Source: Paraburkholderia caledonica NBRC 102488 (GTDB taxonomy: Bacteria > Pseudomonadota > Gammaproteobacteria > Burkholderiales > Burkholderiaceae). Taken from it: DNA of 64,000 nt. Location: positions 186,001 through 250,000 of the forward strand of contig NZ_BAYE01000005.1 of the NCBI RefSeq assembly GCF_000685095.1, read 5' to 3'. The number at the start of each line of letters is the position of its first letter. The first letter of the stretch is position 1. Made by a program: the position numbers and the translations under genes. Shown piece by piece: positions 55,025 through 63,677 of the stretch. Under the pieces are notes generated by a model. That model was not told the origin of the DNA and did not search any database. It saw only the letters and a program-made list of their open reading frames with translations.

Positions 55025-55258
55025 TCGCTTACGGAGTTTGCAATGATTGGACGCTCGAGCCAGCCGGCAATCGAAGGTGCCATGCCACGTTGCCGGCCGC
55101 CTGGGCAAGTCCGCCGATTTTCTTTAAGATGGAACGGGACGGAACGCTCGACGCACTGTCCTCGCATCAGCACGATCCTCGAACCTCGAGCCGTTTCCTC
55201 AACTCATACGGCCCGCGCATACCCGGAACACCGTGCGGGAACACCATACGGGAACACC

Positions 55259-55993
55259 ATGACCATCGATCAAGCCGTTGTCTCGTCGTTCACGCCTGCC
55301 GGCAAAGTGCGGGCGTCGATCAATCTGGGCAACCCGATTCTCGCTAACAAGGACCCGCATACCGGCGAACCGTTCGGCGTATCGGTCGACCTGGCGCGGG
55401 CGTTTGCACAAAAGCTCGGCGTCGAACTGGAACTGGTGGTGTTCGACGCAGCGGGCAAATCGGTGCAGGCCGTGAGCGAGGAGCGTGCCGACTTCGGCTT
55501 CTTTGCCGTCGATCCGTTGCGTGGCGAGACGATTGCATTTACCGCGCCGTACGTGCTGATCGAGGGCTTTTATCTGGTGCGCGACGACTCGCCCGTCCGA
55601 ACGAACGAGGACATCGATCAGCCGCATAACCGCGTCGCGGTCGGCAAAGGCAGCGCCTATGACCTCTTCCTCACACGCGAACTGAAGGCCGCGCAGATCG
55701 TTCGTGCGCCTACCTCGCCGACGGTCGTGCAGACGTTCCTCGAACAGGGTCTCGAAGTCGCGGCCGGCGTGAAGCAGCAACTCGAAGCCGATGCGCGCAA
55801 TACATCCGGACTGCGGCTTCTCGATGAGCGCTTCATGGTCATTCAACAGGCAATGGGCACGCCGAAAAGCCGCGGTGAAGCGGCGGCTTCCGCGCTACGC
55901 AGCTTCGTCGAGGAAATGAAGGCGTCGGGGTTCGTGGCCGAATCGCTCGCGCGCCATCGGATTGCCGGTGCATCGGTCGCGCCCGCGGCCTGA
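55259..55993 (+). CDS. Type 3 solute-binding-protein-like protein lacking a signal peptide
   Basis: 244 residues that resemble the SBP_bac_3 (amino-acid-binding) fold: GKVRASINLGNPILANKDPH, FGVSVDLARAFAQKLGVELE, ADFGFFAVDPLRGETIAFTA and YVLIEGFYLVRDDS. The domain begins within ten residues of the ATG, so there is no signal peptide and the protein should be cytoplasmic, unlike an ordinary periplasmic receptor; an enzymatic relative such as cyclohexadienyl dehydratase shares this fold. A 13-bp direct repeat (CGGGAACACCATA) lies just before the start. An EamA exporter gene begins 6 bp after its stop, so they form one transcript. Confidence 0.78.
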   Translation: MTIDQAVVSSFTPAGKVRASINLGNPILANKDPHTGEPFGVSVDLARAFAQKLGVELELVVFDAAGKSVQAVSEERADFGFFAVDPLRGETIAFTAPYVLIEGFYLVRDDSPVRTNEDIDQPHNRVAVGKGSAYDLFLTRELKAAQIVRAPTSPTVVQTFLEQGLEVAAGVKQQLEADARNTSGLRLLDERFMVIQQAMGTPKSRGEAAASALRSFVEEMKASGFVAESLARHRIAGASVAPAA

Positions 55994-55999
55994 TCGCGC

Positions 56000-56842
56000 A
56001 TGCTCAGCTATACGGGCGGCCTGGTCCTTGTCGCGGCGTTGCTTCACGCAAGCTGGAACGCGTTGCTGCACGGCAATCGCGACCGCTTCCTCTCCATGAC
56101 GTGGATGAGCATCGCCATCGCGACGATCGCCACGCTCATCATTCCATTCACGCCGTTGCCGGCCGCCGCGGCATGGCCGTATATCGTCGCGTCGGGGCTC
56201 GTGCATATCGGCTATAACGCAAGCCTTGTGCGGGCCTACCGCCGTGGCGATCTGGCGCAAGCGTATCCGATCGCCCGCGGCTCGTCACCGCTTCTAGTCA
56301 CGCTCGGCGCGGCGCTCTTCGCGCACGAAGCGATCGGCCCGTTGCGTGCTTTCGGGATCGTGATGATATCCGGCGGCATCATTGGAATCGCGCTCGAAGC
56401 GGGAAGCGTGTCGCGCGCCGGCGTGCTAGCCGCACTGACCACCGGCGCGACGATCGCGCTTTACACCGTGATCGACGGCATCGGCGTGCGCCTGTCGGGC
56501 GGCGAAGCGCTTGCCTACACCGCATGGATGTTCCTGTTCTACTGGCTGATGCCCGTGCTGTTCGTCGCGATGCGCGGCGTGCCCGCCCTATGGACGCCGA
56601 TACGCTCGACGCCAATGGCGATCGGCTCCTCGCTAATGGGCGGCGTTGTATCGGTCGCAGCATACGGCATCGTCATATGGGCGATGAAGTCGGGCGCGAT
56701 GGGAACGGTGTCGGCGTTGCGCGAGACCAGCGTGGTGTTCGCGGTGCTGATCGGGCGGATGTTTCTCGGCGAAGCGGTGAGCGGCAAGCGCTGGCTCGCC
56801 TGCGTGGTCGTCGCGGCCGGCGCAATTTGCCTCGGACTGTGA
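56000..56842 (+). CDS. EamA/DMT-superfamily transporter
   Basis: 280-residue inner-membrane protein with about ten short helices in two repeats, as in EamA drug/metabolite exporters. N-terminal GLVLVAALLHASWNALLHG and the middle AQAYPIARGSSPLLVTLGAA are family-typical; the second repeat contains MGTVSALRETSVVFAVLIGR. Probably exports a small metabolite or amino acid. Coupled with the SBP-like gene upstream (6-bp gap), which might sense or process the same compound; this is inference. Confidence 0.85.
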   Translation: MLSYTGGLVLVAALLHASWNALLHGNRDRFLSMTWMSIAIATIATLIIPFTPLPAAAAWPYIVASGLVHIGYNASLVRAYRRGDLAQAYPIARGSSPLLVTLGAALFAHEAIGPLRAFGIVMISGGIIGIALEAGSVSRAGVLAALTTGATIALYTVIDGIGVRLSGGEALAYTAWMFLFYWLMPVLFVAMRGVPALWTPIRSTPMAIGSSLMGGVVSVAAYGIVIWAMKSGAMGTVSALRETSVVFAVLIGRMFLGEAVSGKRWLACVVVAAGAICLGL

Positions 56843-56991
56843 GCGGGCCTTCGCTGATCCGGCGAGTGGCAATGCGCTTGCCTGGGTGATTCGTCGGGTT
56901 GTTGCCCGGAAGTTACCTGTGCTGCTTGCTGGAAGGCCGTACCCGTTGGTGAGACACCCAATGCGGTCGGCCTTCCATACCTGAATGCGCT

Positions 56992-57606
56992 TTACATCGG
57001 CGGCGCAACGCCATCCTTTTCAACAACCACACGCTGAGCGACATACGTACCCTGCGACGCCGCCGTTGCCACGATGAACACCTTCTTGCCCGGCGTCAGG
57101 TCGGTGCGCGCGGCCGTCGTAAAGGTCACGATAGGTACATTCGGCGGCACCGTCACCTCGTTATTGCCGCCCTTGTACGACAGCTTCAGGTTCCGGCCGC
57201 TCGTGCCCTGAACGACCGTGTCGACGTTCGCATTGGTCATCGTGCTGTTCGGGCCGAGGTCCCAGTCATAGTGGCCTTCGCCCGTGCCGCGCGCGGCTTC
57301 CGGGAACACCACCACCTCGGTTGCCGTCAGCTTGCCGTCGGTGCCGGTCGTAGCCGCCGTGCCGACGAACGAGCCCGGCTTGATGTCGGAAAGCTGCATC
57401 GCCTTGACTGCCGACACGGTGACGGCGGGCTTCAGTTCGATCGACACCGTGTCGCCGCTGCGGCGATGCACCGTGAGGACGTCGCCGTTCAGCGCGACGA
57501 TATCGCCACGGATGCGCGACGGTTTGGCGGCGGGCGTCTGCGCAAGCGCGGCACCGGCAAAAGACAGCGCCGCAAGCGTGACGCCGAGTTTCAGGCGAAT
57601 AGACAT
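56992..57606 (-). CDS. DUF5666-like exported protein
   Basis: 204 residues. Signal peptide MSIRLKLGVTLAALSFAGAALAQ, then repeated small beta domains (IRGDIVALNGDVLTVHRRSG, DIKPGSFVGTAATTGTDGKL, ATEVVVFPEAARGTGEGHYD) of the DUF5666/OB-like type. Periplasmic; function unknown. It follows the molybdopterin oxidoreductase by 58 bp in the same direction and probably belongs to its operon. The ATG at 57606 is fixed by the signal peptide. Confidence 0.78.
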   Translation of the reverse strand: MSIRLKLGVTLAALSFAGAALAQTPAAKPSRIRGDIVALNGDVLTVHRRSGDTVSIELKPAVTVSAVKAMQLSDIKPGSFVGTAATTGTDGKLTATEVVVFPEAARGTGEGHYDWDLGPNSTMTNANVDTVVQGTSGRNLKLSYKGGNNEVTVPPNVPIVTFTTAARTDLTPGKKVFIVATAASQGTYVAQRVVVEKDGVAPPM

Positions 57607-57664
57607 GAACACTCCATGAGAAACGGTTGAGAAAACTGCAAAGCCCTGAACGGGCCAATGAACA

Positions 57665-58456
57665 TCAGGAACCGCCAAACCAGTTGTAGCCCTGGTTCTC
57701 CCAGTAACCACCGGGATAATCGTTCGTCACGCTGATCGCGACGATATGCTTCGGATTCTTGTAGCCCAGCTTGGTCGGCATGCGCAGCTTCATGGGAAAG
57801 CCGTATTTCGGCGGCAGCGGGCCGCCGTCGTAGCCAAGCGTGAGTTGCGTTTGCGGATGAAGCGCCGTCGGCATGTCGATGCTCGTCCAGTAGTTGTCCG
57901 CGCAATGCAGCGACACATACTTTGCCGTGATGTCGGCACCCGCGCGCTTCAGGAACGAGGCAAAGCGCACGCCGTCCCAACGGCCGATCGCACTCCACCC
58001 TTCGATGCAGATATGGCGCGTAATCTGGCTTTCCTGCGGCAACGCGTGCAGCTCGTCGAGCGTCCACACGCGCTTGCCGTTCGCGAGGCCGCTCACCTCC
58101 AACCGGTAGCTGGCGGCATCGACCTCCGGCACGTCGTCGATATCGTAGAACGCGTTGAACGGAAACGGCCGCGTGATCATCGACTCGGGATACGTCGGCG
58201 CGAGCGTGTTCGGGCTGAAGAGCAATGCCTGCACGTCGTCGTTGAAGGACGACATCTTGCGCAGCATCGTATTCACGGATTTGTCGTTGGACAGATCGCA
58301 GCCCGACAGCAGCGCAATGCCGCCGAGCGTGAGAATGCGCTGACCGAGCAGGCGGCGCGCCGGATTCTTGAGTTCGCCGCGTGCATCCTTGATGATGGTC
58401 TCTGCATGAGACTGCGCAAACGCGCTGAGTTTTGTGGACTTGTTGCGAAGGGTCAT
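57665..58456 (-). CDS. Molybdopterin-dependent oxidoreductase (sulfite oxidase/MsrP fold), Tat lipoprotein-like
   Basis: 263 residues. A twin-arginine-type leader (ARRLLGQRILTLGGIALL, Arg34-Arg35) runs into a lipobox (LLSGC, Cys53), so the enzyme is probably exported folded by Tat and anchored as a lipoprotein. The Mo-pterin domain has the ligand Cys150 in TRHICIEGWSAIGRWDG, VSLHCADNYWTS, and GGPLPPKYGFPMKLRMPTKL. Substrate unknown; methionine sulfoxide (MsrP) or sulfite-type reactions are possibilities. The cytochrome b gene ends 2 bp upstream, so the two should act together. Confidence 0.87.
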   Translation of the reverse strand: MTLRNKSTKLSAFAQSHAETIIKDARGELKNPARRLLGQRILTLGGIALLSGCDLSNDKSVNTMLRKMSSFNDDVQALLFSPNTLAPTYPESMITRPFPFNAFYDIDDVPEVDAASYRLEVSGLANGKRVWTLDELHALPQESQITRHICIEGWSAIGRWDGVRFASFLKRAGADITAKYVSLHCADNYWTSIDMPTALHPQTQLTLGYDGGPLPPKYGFPMKLRMPTKLGYKNPKHIVAISVTNDYPGGYWENQGYNWFGGS

Positions 58457-58458
58457 GG

Positions 58459-59052
58459 TTAGCGTCCCCGAATCATCACGAGCAGCGAGCGCGGCACCAG
58501 CGCGACCATCGCAATGTGCACGACGAAGAATGCGACCAGCACACTCATCGCGACGAAATGCACGACTCGTGCGTTGTCGTATCCGCCCATCAGCGTGCGC
58601 AGCAGCGGAAACTGCACGGACTTCCAGATCGCGAGCCCCGACAGAATGACGAGCGCAATATCGACGATCACCACGAGGTAGGCGAACTTCTGCACCGCGT
58701 TGTAGCGTGAAAGGTCTTCATGCTCCAGCTTGCCGCGCAGCGCCGCCGTGAGATCTTTTGCGATTGACCCGATGCTCACCGGCAGCAGTTTGCGACGCAG
58801 GCGCCCGGATACGATGTTGAGCCCGACATAGACGAGAAAATTGACGACCAGCAGCCACATGACCGCGAAATGCCATTGCAAGGCGCCGCCGAGCCAGCCG
58901 CCCAAGGTGATAGTGGAAGGAAACTGTAAGCCCGCAAAGATGGGCGATGCGTCGTAGATCTGCCAGCCGCTCATCACCATCAGCACGACGGCTAACGCGT
59001 TGACCCAGTGTGCGATGCGGACCCAGGCGGGTTGAATCGTGGTGTAACTCAA
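58459..59052 (-). CDS. Membrane cytochrome b (b561/Ni-hydrogenase cytochrome b-like)
   Basis: 197-residue protein with four to five transmembrane helices and several candidate haem His residues: RIAHWVNALAVVLMVMSGWQ, LQWHFAVMWLLVVNFLVYVG, and VVHFVAMSVLVAFFVVHIAM. It likely donates or accepts electrons between the quinone pool and the Mo enzyme encoded 2 bp downstream. It is not of the MsrQ (ferric-reductase-like) type. First gene of a three-gene unit with the oxidoreductase and DUF5666 protein. Confidence 0.87.
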   Translation of the reverse strand: MSYTTIQPAWVRIAHWVNALAVVLMVMSGWQIYDASPIFAGLQFPSTITLGGWLGGALQWHFAVMWLLVVNFLVYVGLNIVSGRLRRKLLPVSIGSIAKDLTAALRGKLEHEDLSRYNAVQKFAYLVVIVDIALVILSGLAIWKSVQFPLLRTLMGGYDNARVVHFVAMSVLVAFFVVHIAMVALVPRSLLVMIRGR

Positions 59053-59184
59053 AGCGGCCTCGTGGTTGTTAGCTGGAAGAAACGAGCGGGGTTACCGACG
59101 TAAACATCGCCGGCGGGCAGGTATTCCATCGCACGGGAAATTTATTTTCGCGGCGAATGGCTGCCCCGCCCGCCCAAGGCAAGC

Positions 59185-59541
59185 TCATTGCTTGTGCAGT
59201 TCCGTCACGGTGAGCGCGCCGTCGAGTTCCTCCGCCACGAAGTCGATGCTGTCGCCCGCCTTCACCTGCGACAGCATCGCCGGGTCTTTGACCTTGAACA
59301 CCATGGTCATCGGTCCCATGCCGAGATTCTCGAGCGGCCCATGCCGGATGGTCAGCTTGCCGGCTGCCGCATCCACTTTCCGAACTTCGCCATGCGACAT
59401 GCTGTTCTTCGCGCCGCTGTGCTCGTGCGCGCCGCCCGTCGTGCTCATGTCGTTCATATCGCTCATATCCGCTGCGGCACAGGCGCTTGCCGAAGCGGCC
59501 AGCGCACAGCCCATCGCAAGCGAACCAATAACGTGTTTCAT
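59185..59541 (-). CDS. Copper-binding CusF-like periplasmic protein
   Basis: 118 residues: signal peptide of about 24, a short Met/Asp/His-rich stretch (MSDMNDMSTTGGAHEHSG), then a CusF-type OB fold (GEVRKVDAAAGKLTIRHGPL). The Cu(I)/Ag(I) site is His67 with Met78 and Met80 (HGPLENLGMGPMTM); the tryptophan of CusF is replaced by Met75. It would deliver or buffer periplasmic copper. It lies 71 bp downstream of the multicopper oxidase gene and on the same strand. Confidence 0.88.
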   Translation of the reverse strand: MKHVIGSLAMGCALAASASACAAADMSDMNDMSTTGGAHEHSGAKNSMSHGEVRKVDAAAGKLTIRHGPLENLGMGPMTMVFKVKDPAMLSQVKAGDSIDFVAEELDGALTVTELHKQ

Positions 59542-59612
59542 CAGGTTTTCTCCATAGTCGAGGTGATTGGAATGGCGCCGGCTGACGCCGTGCTCTGCAC
59601 GCGGCAGTACTT

Positions 59613-60908
59613 CTACGGCAGTTCGCCGGTGTATTCGAAAGCCACTGCTCCTTTCGGGTGCCTGAACCAGCCGGGGTCGCGGTAGTCGTTGCGGCCGAGC
59701 CCCTCGCGCACCTTGACGACGCTGAACATGCCGCCCATTTCGAGTGCGCCGAACGGCCCCGTTCCGGTCATCATCGGCAGGGTGTTGTCGGGCAGCGGCA
59801 TTTCCATCGCGCCCATCGAGCCGCCCGCGCTGCCCATGGCCATGTAGTCCGGCACGAGTTTGTTGATGCGCTTCGCCAAGTCTTTTTGCGCCACGCCGAT
59901 CAGGTTCGGAACCTGATGCCCCATGGCGTTCATCGTGTGATGCGACTTGTGGCAATGAAAGGCCCAGTCGCCGGGACGGTCCGCCGTAAACTCGATCGCC
60001 CGCATCTGGCCGACGGCGACGTCGACGGTCACCTCCGGCCAGCGCGCAGAAGGCGCGATCCATCCGCCGTCGGTGCCCGCCACCTCGAAGCTATAGCCAT
60101 GCAGATGAATCGGATGATTGGTCATGGTCAGATTGCCAAAGCGAATGCGCACCCGGTCGCCGACGCGCACGGGCAACGGGTCGATGCCCGGAAAGACGCG
60201 CGCATTCCACGTCCACATATTGAAGTCGGTCATCTCGTTGACGCGCGGCGTGAAGCTTCCCGGGTCGATGTCGTAGGCGGACATCAGGAACACGAAATCG
60301 CGGTCCACCGGCATTGCAGAGCGGTCTTTCGGATGCACGATGAAGGCGCCCATCATGCCCATTGCCATCTGCACCATCTCGTCGGCGTGCGGGTGATACA
60401 TGAACGTGCCGTGCTTTTCGAGCTGAAACTCATAGACGAAGGTCTTGCCGGGCGGAATGTGCGGCTGCGTTAGACCGCCCACGCCGTCCATTCCGCACGG
60501 CACCAGCATGCCGTGCCAATGCACGGTCGTATGTTCAGGCAGCCTGTTGGTCACGAAGATGCGAACCTTGTCGCCTTCGACCGCCTCGATGGTCGGGCCC
60601 GGCGCCTGGCCGTTGTAGCCCCACAGGTTCGCCTTCATGCCGGGCGCCATTTCGCGCACCACCGGCTCGGCGATCAGGTGGAACTCCTTCCAGCCGTTCC
60701 TCATGCGCCAAGGCAGCGTCCAGCCGTTCAGCGTGACAACGGGTGTATAGGGGCGCCCGTTGGGCGGCACGAGCGGCGGCTGCGTGGCGGTTTTCTGCAT
60801 CGTAGGCGCTTCGGGCAGCGACGCCGCGCCGGCTTTGCTGACGAGTGCCGCGCCGACCAGCGCGGCTCCCGAACCGCCGAGAAATGTTCGACGTGAGAGC
60901 ATGTTCAT
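59613..60908 (-). CDS. Multicopper oxidase (CopA/CueO-like), Tat-exported
   Basis: 431-residue periplasmic copper oxidase. Tat signal MNMLSRRTFLGGSGAALVGA. Four copper-ligand motifs in order: HWH (130-132), HPH (172-174), HPIHLHG (265-271) and HCHKSHHTMNAM (318-329), the last providing the type 1 and trinuclear ligands. A Met-rich tail segment (MGSAGGSMGAMEM) may help bind copper. Likely role: oxidising Cu(I) in the periplasm. It overlaps the TolC-type gene by 4 bp and precedes the CusF-like gene. Confidence 0.92.
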   Translation of the reverse strand: MNMLSRRTFLGGSGAALVGAALVSKAGAASLPEAPTMQKTATQPPLVPPNGRPYTPVVTLNGWTLPWRMRNGWKEFHLIAEPVVREMAPGMKANLWGYNGQAPGPTIEAVEGDKVRIFVTNRLPEHTTVHWHGMLVPCGMDGVGGLTQPHIPPGKTFVYEFQLEKHGTFMYHPHADEMVQMAMGMMGAFIVHPKDRSAMPVDRDFVFLMSAYDIDPGSFTPRVNEMTDFNMWTWNARVFPGIDPLPVRVGDRVRIRFGNLTMTNHPIHLHGYSFEVAGTDGGWIAPSARWPEVTVDVAVGQMRAIEFTADRPGDWAFHCHKSHHTMNAMGHQVPNLIGVAQKDLAKRINKLVPDYMAMGSAGGSMGAMEMPLPDNTLPMMTGTGPFGALEMGGMFSVVKVREGLGRNDYRDPGWFRHPKGAVAFEYTGELP

Positions 60909-62389
60909 TTACCTTCTGAATTTGTGGACGCGCCGTGTGCGGAAGCCATTGGCGATTGCGTCGCGTGAGACGGAGAAGCGTGCGCGTCGGGCACGATTGG
61001 AACTTGCGACACGGCAAGCGGCGCAAGGCGTCCGCCGAGCGACTGCTCCAGGTCTGTTGCCGCGAGCCAGTAGTCTTTCAGCGCGTCGATATAACCGTTG
61101 ACGGCAGCCGCCTGCTCGCGCGAATCGGCGAGCAGTTCGAACACGCTCACAAGCATGCCGTTGTAGCGCAGCAGCATTTCGTCGGAGATGGTCTTGCGCA
61201 ACGGCACGACTTCGTCACGGTAGTGCTTCGCCACGTCGTAGCTGGTGATGTATGCGGAGTACGATTCGCGCACTTCCGAGCGCGCGTCGATCGCCGTCTG
61301 CGCAAGCCGGTTGGCCGACTGCATGTAGATCGCTTCGGCGCGCGCGAGCTTTGCACCGCCCCAGTCGAAAAGCGGAATCTCGACGCTGATCTCGTACCCG
61401 CGCTCATGACCCTTGTCGCTTTCGAAGTTGTCGACATAGGCGAGCTCCAGCGCATTGATGAAGCGCGTCGCCTTACTAAGACCCAGCGACGCGGCAACGC
61501 TCTGCGTTCGCCATCTGGCCGCCTGAATATCGAGGCGGTTCTGCATGGCGAAGCTTTCCAGGTCGCTCAGCTGCGGCCTGTCTTTCGGCAGATCCGGCAA
61601 ACGCTCCGGGAGCTTGTATTGCGTGGCCTGCCCCCATAAGCCCATCGTTCGCGTGAGCTTCTCGCGGACCGCGACGGATTGCTGCCGGGTCTTCGCCAGC
61701 TGTGCGACCGACTCCGCGTAAAAGGCCTGCTCGCGTGCGTAATCGAGCTTGCTGAAGTTGCCCGCCTCGCGCATACGCAGCGCGAGCTCCGCGCCCGCTT
61801 GCGCCGACTCACTGACCTGAGCGGCATATTCGGCAGCCTGTTGCGCGGCCACCGCGTTCACGTAGGCCTTTCGTGCGTCGGCGGCGATCGCGAGCATTGC
61901 GTTCGCCGTCTCGAGCTTTGTCTGCTCGAACCGCCGGCTTTCGATGTGCGTCGCCGCCGGCAGCGTGAGAATGCCCAGTATGCCCATCGAAAAAGTTCGA
62001 CCGATGCCGAAGCCGTCGCTCCAGTGCGTACGGCTGAATGTGAAACCCGGATTTGGAAGGCGCCCGGCCTGCACCAGATCGGCTTCGGATATCCCCAGTT
62101 CACCGTATGAAGCCTGCAGTCCACGGTTGTTCAGCAATGCGATCTGAACGGCGTCGTCCATGGACAGCGGGTTCGACAGCAGTTCCTGCGTGCGCTTGTT
62201 TACAGCGTCGCGTTGCGCGTCGGTCTTTACATAGACGGCGTCCTTGCCAAGACGCTCCGACGCGACCGACGACACGCCGTCAAAACCGCCGTCCTTCGAA
62301 AAAGTGCTGCAGCCGCCCACGAGCACGGTCGCTATCGTGATCTCGATCGCGACGCAGATTGCGCGCGGGAGCATGAGGTGTCGCGTCAT
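60905..62389 (-). CDS. TolC-family outer-membrane efflux lipoprotein
   Basis: 494 residues. The signal peptide ends at a lipobox (TVLVGGC, Cys27), then a TolC-type pattern of long helices and barrel strands: LSMDDAVQIALLNNRGLQAS, FSMGILGILTLPAATHIESR, YEISVEIPLFDWGGAKLARA, and LLRYNGMLVSVFELLADSRE. The C-terminus is Ala/His/Ser-rich. It should form the outer-membrane exit duct, yet no RND pump or membrane-fusion protein is encoded beside it. It overlaps genes on both sides by 4 bp, showing tight coupling with the multicopper oxidase. Confidence 0.9.
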   Translation of the reverse strand: MTRHLMLPRAICVAIEITIATVLVGGCSTFSKDGGFDGVSSVASERLGKDAVYVKTDAQRDAVNKRTQELLSNPLSMDDAVQIALLNNRGLQASYGELGISEADLVQAGRLPNPGFTFSRTHWSDGFGIGRTFSMGILGILTLPAATHIESRRFEQTKLETANAMLAIAADARKAYVNAVAAQQAAEYAAQVSESAQAGAELALRMREAGNFSKLDYAREQAFYAESVAQLAKTRQQSVAVREKLTRTMGLWGQATQYKLPERLPDLPKDRPQLSDLESFAMQNRLDIQAARWRTQSVAASLGLSKATRFINALELAYVDNFESDKGHERGYEISVEIPLFDWGGAKLARAEAIYMQSANRLAQTAIDARSEVRESYSAYITSYDVAKHYRDEVVPLRKTISDEMLLRYNGMLVSVFELLADSREQAAAVNGYIDALKDYWLAATDLEQSLGGRLAPLAVSQVPIVPDAHASPSHATQSPMASAHGASTNSEGK

Positions 62390-62682
62390 TCCGGTTCGCC
62401 CCCATGCCGGTGTCCGCCTGCCGCGGCAGACGCCGCGCCGGCTCGCTGACTGCGGTTCGCGCTGTTCGCGCCGTTCGCCGGTTGAGCCGGTGCAACTGCG
62501 CGGTTCAGCTGTTGCCAGCTCGGGCCTTCACTGTCCCGATACGGTTTGTAGTCGTCAAACGCGGAAGACGCGCCGACTGCCGGGATAGATGCGCTGGCAT
62601 CGGCCGGATCGGGCCATACCGCATGCGCGAGCAACGGCAATGCCGCGCTCGCGCCGATAAGCGCCGCACAAATGGTTCGCAT
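62386..62682 (-). CDS. Small exported protein, metal-operon leader gene
   Basis: 98 residues. Signal peptide MRTICAALIGASAALPLLAH, then an Ala/Ser/Asn/Gln-rich mature part with YKPYRDSEGPSWQQLNRAVA and a His-containing end (GGHRHGGEPE). Overlaps the TolC-type gene by 4 bp. No family recognised; a metal-binding role is suggested only by context and the terminal His residues. Confidence 0.7.
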   Translation of the reverse strand: MRTICAALIGASAALPLLAHAVWPDPADASASIPAVGASSAFDDYKPYRDSEGPSWQQLNRAVAPAQPANGANSANRSQRAGAASAAAGGHRHGGEPE

Positions 62683-62773
62683 GAATGTTCTCGTCGTGAA
62701 TCATCCAGGAGGCCGTGTGACGGTCTCTGGATAAGTTGTCCTGCCGCAGCGAATCGCTGCGAGTGCGCGGGAT

Positions 62774-63226
62774 CTAGACGAGAATGGACCGGGGCGGTCG
62801 TTCGATACCGCCGGTCAGGAACGACGCGGCGGGGGTGGGATGAGGCGCGGGTTGGAACGAATCGACGACTTGCGAAGAAGCCGGTAACGCGGGAACGGAA
62901 AGCATCGCGGCACCGAAGCAGCATGACGCGCATGTCGAACACGAATGCGCGTGCTGACCGACCAGATGATGATCGCCTGGCTGATGACCGTCCGCATACG
63001 ACTGATCGGCGACCGGCATGGCGTGCCCGTCATGATGCTGTTGTTGATGGCGCTGCGGATCATGCTGCTGATCGACATTCAATGCGGCGTGCATCGCATG
63101 ATGGTGCACCGGCGTACTTTCGCGAGCCTCAGCCGCCGCGCATTTCATTGCGACGGCCGCGAACGACTGAATCGGAAGGCTCACTGCCAGCAGAACGACA
63201 ATGAAGAGTTTGCGCCAGTAGGACAT
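62774..63226 (-). CDS. His-rich exported protein with Cys cluster (metal-binding candidate)
   Basis: 150 residues. Signal peptide MSYWRKLFIVVLLAVSLPIQ to SFA, then a very His-rich segment (PVHHHAMHAALNVD, HDPQRHQQQHHDGHAMP, DHHLVGQHAHSC) and a CSTCASCC cluster before a hydrophobic stretch; it ends GGIERPPRSILV, the kind of ending seen in DUF2946-type copper-associated proteins. The ATG at 63226 is favoured by the signal peptide, without a good ribosome site. 91 bp upstream of the small exported gene; the promoter of the copper unit may lie before it. Confidence 0.72.
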   Translation of the reverse strand: MSYWRKLFIVVLLAVSLPIQSFAAVAMKCAAAEARESTPVHHHAMHAALNVDQQHDPQRHQQQHHDGHAMPVADQSYADGHQPGDHHLVGQHAHSCSTCASCCFGAAMLSVPALPASSQVVDSFQPAPHPTPAASFLTGGIERPPRSILV

Positions 63227-63677
63227 AGGCGCGAAGTCTAGCATGCTGTGTCATGCCTGTAAGCCCGTGCAGCAGCGCAGTTGGGTCGCACGCCAACTAC
63301 TGCTTGTTCAGCGTCGCAGGTTTTTAACCGGCACTTCGGCCAGCGTCAATTGCACGGACGTCGCGCTTCGCCACGCATTCCCACCATGCACCAGCGGCCG
63401 CTCTGGAATGTCCGCACGCTTGCGCCGCTGTCCGGCAGTCGATACATCAAACCAAGCATCGCCTATGCCCGGCAGGGTGCGCTCCAGCCAGCCCGGCGCG
63501 ACCGGTGCGGCACGGCCGGCGCCACTCAACCCCCTTCCCGACCGACGATGCGCACGAACACACGGACAAAAACTATTGGTTTTCTCTAGAGTTGATGGAT
63601 CGCCGGCCAATGCGGGCTGACGAAGCCGCGCTGACTCGCAGCGCGGGTCAACCAAAGGAAAATCAAAGGAAAACCAA
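63227..63677. other. Divergent promoter region
   Basis: 451 bp between the leftward metal cluster and the rightward gene at the window's edge. A minus-strand frame (63655-63308) is open but unconvincing. AAAGGAAAA occurs twice before the right-hand gene, the second as its ribosome site. Confidence 0.4.

Noticed and set aside
63308..63655. 115-codon minus-strand frame in the last gap
   Set aside because: No ribosome site, no recognisable motif and no neighbour support.
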